Part shown: in pieces, positions 6,404 through 9,464 of the stretch
How positions within the stretch are numbered: the first letter of the stretch is position 1
How the letters are laid out: each line of letters opens with the position of its first letter
From: an uncultured Eubacteriales bacterium
GTDB taxonomy: Bacteria > Bacillota > Clostridia > Oscillospirales > CAG-272
Direction of reading: 5' to 3'
DNA: 9,464 nt
NCBI GenBank assembly: GCA_934446285.1
Contig: CAKSEI010000042.1
Span: forward strand, 1 to 9,464
Notes under the pieces: model-generated
Told to the model about the DNA's origin: nothing
What the model saw: the letters and a program-made list of their open reading frames with translations, nothing else
The model's database searches: none
Position numbers and translations under genes: made by a program

Positions 6404-7533
6404 ATCATTTTCCCTTTTTCAATGTAGAAAGGCATCGTCTCGTGACCCGACAGCACGCGTCCGTCGCGTATGACGACGTTCTTGTCCGAGACAACGCAGT
6501 TGAGATATACGTTGCTGCCCGTGTAGGTGTCCTGGAAGAGTATGGAGTTCCGCACGACCGTATTTTTGCCGACTCTTACCCCGCGGAAGAGTATCGAGTT
6601 TTCGACCGTGCCCTCTATTATGCAGCCGTCGGCTATGAGCGAGTCCTTTACCGTGCTCTCTCCTACGTACTTCGTCGGTGGAGAATTGCGCACCTTTGTG
6701 TAAATAGGACGGTTCTTCATTCCGAAAAGCTCATCGCGAGCTGCCTTATTCTGCGCCAAATCCATATTGAGCGCAAAGTAGTCGAGAAAGCTCTTTATAT
6801 TCGCGAAATATCCGTCGTGACGGTATACTCTGAATTTACATCTGCCGATACCTCCTGCAATCACATCGCGGTGAAAAGATGTGAAGTTGTGTGCGCGTGC
6901 ATCGAGCAGCGCATCTCGCAGAAACTGAGTTTTGAATACCATGATGTTCATGGAGATATCCTGCGATCCCGTAAGAGAGGGATTGTACAGCTCTATTCCC
7001 GTAATGTTTCCGTCATCGTCCGAGCGGTATACAACGTGAGAGCCGGTATCAAACGTATCTGCATTTACTCTGTGCACGGCGCACGTCATGTCAGCGCCCG
7101 AGTCGATGTGCTCGGCTATCATTGCGGAGAGGTCAACATTGCATATCGCATCGCAGTCGGAGAGCACAACATACGGCTCGTCGAAATCAAGCAGATACGA
7201 TACGCTCTGCAGTGCCTCGAGACGTGAATTGTAAAGGGTATTCGAGTGGTTTGCATACGCCGTAACAAAGGGAGGCAGTATTTTTATACCGCCCTTTCTG
7301 CGTGCGAGATCCCAGTCCTTTCCCGAGCCGATATGGTCCATGAGCGAGTGGTAGTTATAGTGGGTTATGACGCTTATATTCGTTATGTTTGCGTTGACCA
7401 TATTCGAGAGAGCAAAGTCAACGAGCCTGTATCTGCATCCGAACGGGACTGCCGCCATGGTGCGCATGTGCGTTAGCTCCGTTATATTCCTGTCATGAAG
7501 ATTTGAAAAAATTACTCCCGCTACCGCAGCCAT
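6400..7533 (-). CDS. glgD: Glucose-1-phosphate adenylyltransferase, non-catalytic subunit GlgD
   Basis: This 377-residue nucleotidyltransferase-like protein has a left-handed beta-helix C-terminus with hexapeptide-like turns (about 290-360). It resembles GlgC in overall plan: PFGCRYRLVDFALSNMVNA (30-48) matches the GlgC segment PFGGKYRIIDFPLSNCINS. It lacks the N-terminal GGxGxRL phosphate loop; VIFSNLHDRN takes its place. Where GlgC has SGDH, with the catalytic aspartate, GlgD reads SDCD (125-128), placing Cys127 at the aspartate position. This is the known GlgD pattern: in Bacillus relatives GlgD pairs with GlgC and raises the activity of the heterotetramer. The start ATG follows the glgC TAA with no gap, and GGGAGG lies inside the last glgC codons with an 8-nt spacer, so translation is coupled, fitting a fixed subunit ratio. 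Confidence 0.96.
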   Translation of the reverse strand: MAAVAGVIFSNLHDRNITELTHMRTMAAVPFGCRYRLVDFALSNMVNANITNISVITHYNYHSLMDHIGSGKDWDLARRKGGIKILPPFVTAYANHSNTLYNSRLEALQSVSYLLDFDEPYVVLSDCDAICNVDLSAMIAEHIDSGADMTCAVHRVNADTFDTGSHVVYRSDDDGNITGIELYNPSLTGSQDISMNIMVFKTQFLRDALLDARAHNFTSFHRDVIAGGIGRCKFRVYRHDGYFANIKSFLDYFALNMDLAQNKAARDELFGMKNRPIYTKVRNSPPTKYVGESTVKDSLIADGCIIEGTVENSILFRGVRVGKNTVVRNSILFQDTYTGSNVYLNCVVSDKNVVIRDGRVLSGHETMPFYIEKGKMI

Positions 7534-8730
7534 TTATATATCCTCCCTTTCACCCGAGTTCATCATCTCTCCCGCGGGCACGGTCGTGCCGTCCGGAATG
7601 TAGAGCGAGCTGCCTATCACCGTAAGCTTCCCGCACTCCTTAGAGCTGCCTATCCTGCATGAGCGTCCGATAGCCGTCTGTGAGTCTGTTATCGTAAACT
7701 CCACGGTGCTGCCCGCGCCTATAGTCACATCGGAGAATATCACGCAGTCACGCACTACTGCGCCCTCCTCGACGTGTATACCGTTGCCCAGTACGGAATT
7801 CTCGACCGTCCCGTATATTTCGCAGCCCTCTGATATTATGGAGTTGTGTATCCTTGCCATCGCGCCTATATGCTGCGGCGGCATTGCGCTCGTGCGCGAG
7901 AAGATCCTCCACGACCTGTCGGTGATATCAAAGACGGGATTTTCTCCGAGCAAATCCATATTCGCCGAGAAAAGGCTGTCTATCGTTCCGACGTCTTTCC
8001 AATATCCCTCGAAAGGATATGCAAAAAGCTTTTGCCCGCCCGCGAGCATTGCGGGTATGACATTCTTACCGAAGTCGTTGTCCGAGGCGGGATTTGCCTC
8101 ATCCTCGCGCAGGTACTTATATAGAATATCGCGTGAGAAGATATATATGCCCATCGACGCCTTTGTGCTCTCGGGGTGCGCCGGCTTTTCATCAAAACGG
8201 TAGATGCTGCCGTCGTCATTGCAGTTCATTATGCCGAAGCGGGACGCCTCCTCTATCGGCACGTCGATGACAGCTATGGTGCAGTCGGCTTTCTTTTTCC
8301 TGTGATATGTGAGCATCTCCGAGTAATCCATCTTGTATATATGGTCGCCCGAGAGGATTATCACGTATTCGGGGTCATAGCGCTCGATGAAACGCAGATT
8401 CTGATATATTGCGTTCGCCGTGCCTTTGTACCAGTCTGCCCCCTTTTTCGCCTGATAGGGCGGCAGCACGGTGACTCCTCCCTGCGTGCGGTCCATATCC
8501 CACGGTGCGCCGTTTCCGATGTATTCATTGAGCACGAGCGGCTGATACTGAGTGAGAACTCCGACGGTATCTATGCCGGAGTTTATGCAGTTTGAGAGCG
8601 GAAAGTCGATTATGCGGTACTTACCGCCGAAAGGTACGGCGGGCTTTGCGGTACGGTCGGTGAGTGTGTACAGCCTGCTGCCCTGACCGCCTGCGAGCAG
8701 CATGGCAACGCATTCTTTTTTCTTGAACAT
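7534..8730 (-). CDS. glgC: Glucose-1-phosphate adenylyltransferase, catalytic subunit (ADP-glucose pyrophosphorylase)
   Basis: This 398-residue enzyme makes ADP-glucose and pyrophosphate from glucose-1-phosphate and ATP, the committed step of glycogen synthesis. The nucleotide loop GGQGSRL is at 14-20 with Lys29-Pro30 after it. LSGDHIYKMDY (126-136) holds the catalytic Asp129, and FDEKP (179-183) matches the glucose-1-phosphate site. YWKDVGT (243-249) follows. Residues from about 290 to 380 form the left-handed beta-helix domain. All catalytic residues I can place are present, in contrast to its partner GlgD. The N-terminus is shorter than in E. coli GlgC, as in other Gram-positive forms. The start ATG has AAAGGA 8 nt upstream and follows the glgB stop by 5 nt, so the glgB stop lies inside the spacer. 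Confidence 0.97.
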   Translation of the reverse strand: MFKKKECVAMLLAGGQGSRLYTLTDRTAKPAVPFGGKYRIIDFPLSNCINSGIDTVGVLTQYQPLVLNEYIGNGAPWDMDRTQGGVTVLPPYQAKKGADWYKGTANAIYQNLRFIERYDPEYVIILSGDHIYKMDYSEMLTYHRKKKADCTIAVIDVPIEEASRFGIMNCNDDGSIYRFDEKPAHPESTKASMGIYIFSRDILYKYLREDEANPASDNDFGKNVIPAMLAGGQKLFAYPFEGYWKDVGTIDSLFSANMDLLGENPVFDITDRSWRIFSRTSAMPPQHIGAMARIHNSIISEGCEIYGTVENSVLGNGIHVEEGAVVRDCVIFSDVTIGAGSTVEFTITDSQTAIGRSCRIGSSKECGKLTVIGSSLYIPDGTTVPAGEMMNSGEREDI

Positions 8731-8735
8731 TTGGG

Positions 8736-9464
8736 CTATCCTTTCGTGCGTGATTGTTTTTTATTTTTTCCGGTCTTGACCGGTCTTGCTATAAATGCCG
8801 AAAGAGCGGGGAAGTCTATGTGCAGTGCTCCGTCAATGTTTTTTATACGTCCCGGCGTGAGAGTACCCGTGCCGCCGAAACGCTCCTCGTCCGTTGTGAA
8901 GAGTATGTCGCAATCTTTTTTGTCCCCCGTTTTCACGGTATAATTTTTATGTGTGCTGCCTGCGAAATTGACTCCGATGATAAGCTCTCCGCCGCGCGAG
9001 TCAAAACGTCTGTAGGTTACGACGTTCGCTGCCGCGTCATCGGCGTTTATCCACCTGTATCCGTCCCATGAAAAGTCGCGTTCCCACAGCTCGGGGTGCG
9101 TAAGGTAAAAGTGATTAAGTTCCGCGGTGAAGTACTGCAGTCTGTCGTGATTTTCAAAGTCGGTCATAAACCATTCGAGCTGATTTTCATAGTCCCATTC
9201 ACGAAACTGACCGTATTCGCAGCCCATGAAGAGCAGCTTCTTGCCCGGAGTAGTCATCATATATGTGAAAAACGAGCGCATGGACGGAAATTTGCTCTCA
9301 TACGGCACGTTGCACTTGTCGATAAGCGATTTCTTGCCGTGTACCACTTCGTCGTGCGAGACGGGCAGAATATATCTCTCGCTGAAAGCGTATACCATGG
9401 GGAAAGTCAGTTTTGAGTGATTTCCCGAGCGGAAGAGCGGGTCGGTAGAGAGATAGTCAAACAT
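8736..9464 (-). CDS. glgB: 1,4-alpha-glucan branching enzyme, C-terminal part (5' end outside window)
   Basis: The 242 visible residues are the C-terminal third of a GH13 branching enzyme, which cuts alpha-1,4 chains and rejoins them as alpha-1,6 branches. MFDYLSTDPLFRSGNH starts at the window edge; its Met is an internal residue of the conserved block before NxLTF, not a real start. LPVSHDEVVHGKKSL (33-47) is GH13 region IV of branching enzymes with Asp38 as transition-state stabiliser. PGKKLLFMGCEYGQFREWDY follows, then the C-terminal beta domain. The nucleophile Asp and acid/base Glu lie beyond position 9464. The protein ends in a basic tail, KTGKNKKQSRTKG, after the normal domain end. It is the first operon gene visible, and the promoter is not in the window. 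Confidence 0.96.
   Translation of the reverse strand: MFDYLSTDPLFRSGNHSKLTFPMVYAFSERYILPVSHDEVVHGKKSLIDKCNVPYESKFPSMRSFFTYMMTTPGKKLLFMGCEYGQFREWDYENQLEWFMTDFENHDRLQYFTAELNHFYLTHPELWERDFSWDGYRWINADDAAANVVTYRRFDSRGGELIIGVNFAGSTHKNYTVKTGDKKDCDILFTTDEERFGGTGTLTPGRIKNIDGALHIDFPALSAFIARPVKTGKNKKQSRTKG

Larger units (their letters stand above)
720..9464 (-). other. Glycogen operon glgB-glgC-glgD-glgA-glgP-GH13
   Basis: Six same-strand genes have junctions of +5, 0, -4, +17 and -1 nt in order from glgB. No room exists for an internal promoter or terminator between them, and the only terminator seen is after the GH13 gene. One transcript starting beyond 9464 is the natural reading. The order is that of the Bacillus glgBCDAP operon with a GH13 gene added at the end. 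Confidence 0.88.

Noticed and set aside
6442..7227. Open frame of 261 codons on the plus strand, antisense to glgD
   Set aside because: It lies wholly opposite a clear glgD gene and has no recognisable motif. Its composition (Val, Arg, Tyr, His rich) is that of a codon-bias shadow.
6400..7533. GlgD as a degenerate or inactivated copy of glgC
   Set aside because: Loss of the GGxGxRL loop and catalytic Asp is the normal state of GlgD, and the gene is intact and coupled to glgC.
7706..8595. Two plus-strand open frames (165 and 139 codons) antisense to glgC
   Set aside because: Both are opposite strongly conserved glgC sequence, show no family motifs, and overlap each other in different frames.
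9462..9464. ATG at 9464 as the start of glgB
   Set aside because: The visible part begins in the middle of the GH13 barrel with region IV close by; regions I-III must lie upstream.

Overview
The window holds most of a bacterial glycogen metabolism operon on the minus strand, facing the end of a sugar-type ABC transporter ATPase gene on the plus strand. It suggests a Firmicutes/Clostridia-type organism. The gene order glgB-glgC-glgD-glgA-glgP is the one known from Bacillus and Clostridia. GlgD (the non-catalytic ADP-glucose pyrophosphorylase partner) is essentially a Firmicutes protein, and every gene start has a strong Shine-Dalgarno site of the AGGAGG type. A gut Clostridia relative (Oscillospiraceae/Lachnospiraceae-like) would fit, but that narrower placement is inference.

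Layout, left to right. Positions 1-608 (+): the C-terminal part of a MalK/UgpC/MsmK-type ATPase. Positions 609-719: a convergent intergenic gap whose strong hairpin has T-rich tracts on both sides, so it probably terminates transcription from both directions. Positions 720-2552 (-): an intracellular GH13 amylase/neopullulanase-like enzyme, last gene of the operon. Positions 2552-4961 (-): glycogen phosphorylase glgP, broken into two overlapping reading frames at about 3386. Positions 4979-6403 (-): glgA. Positions 6400-7533 (-): glgD. Positions 7534-8730 (-): glgC. Positions 8736-9464 (-): the C-terminal part of glgB, cut by the window edge. The operon promoter must lie beyond position 9464.

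The genes form one pathway. GlgC/GlgD make ADP-glucose from glucose-1-phosphate and ATP, GlgA extends alpha-1,4-glucan, and GlgB adds alpha-1,6 branches. GlgP releases glucose-1-phosphate from chain ends, and the GH13 enzyme probably trims or debranches the remaining dextrins. Junctions are very tight (5-nt gap, 0, 4-nt overlap, 17-nt gap, 1-nt overlap), implying one mRNA and translational coupling.

I see no mobile element, CRISPR array, tRNA, rRNA or undescribed system; this is mostly an ordinary operon. The main oddity is the glgP frame break. It sits in a small palindrome, and the downstream frame has a GTG start with a well-placed GGGGAG ribosome binding site. A small deletion or an assembly error is the simplest explanation; a split or recoded phosphorylase is a less likely alternative. 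A second point is a serine in GlgA where family members usually carry the lysine of the KxGGL motif.
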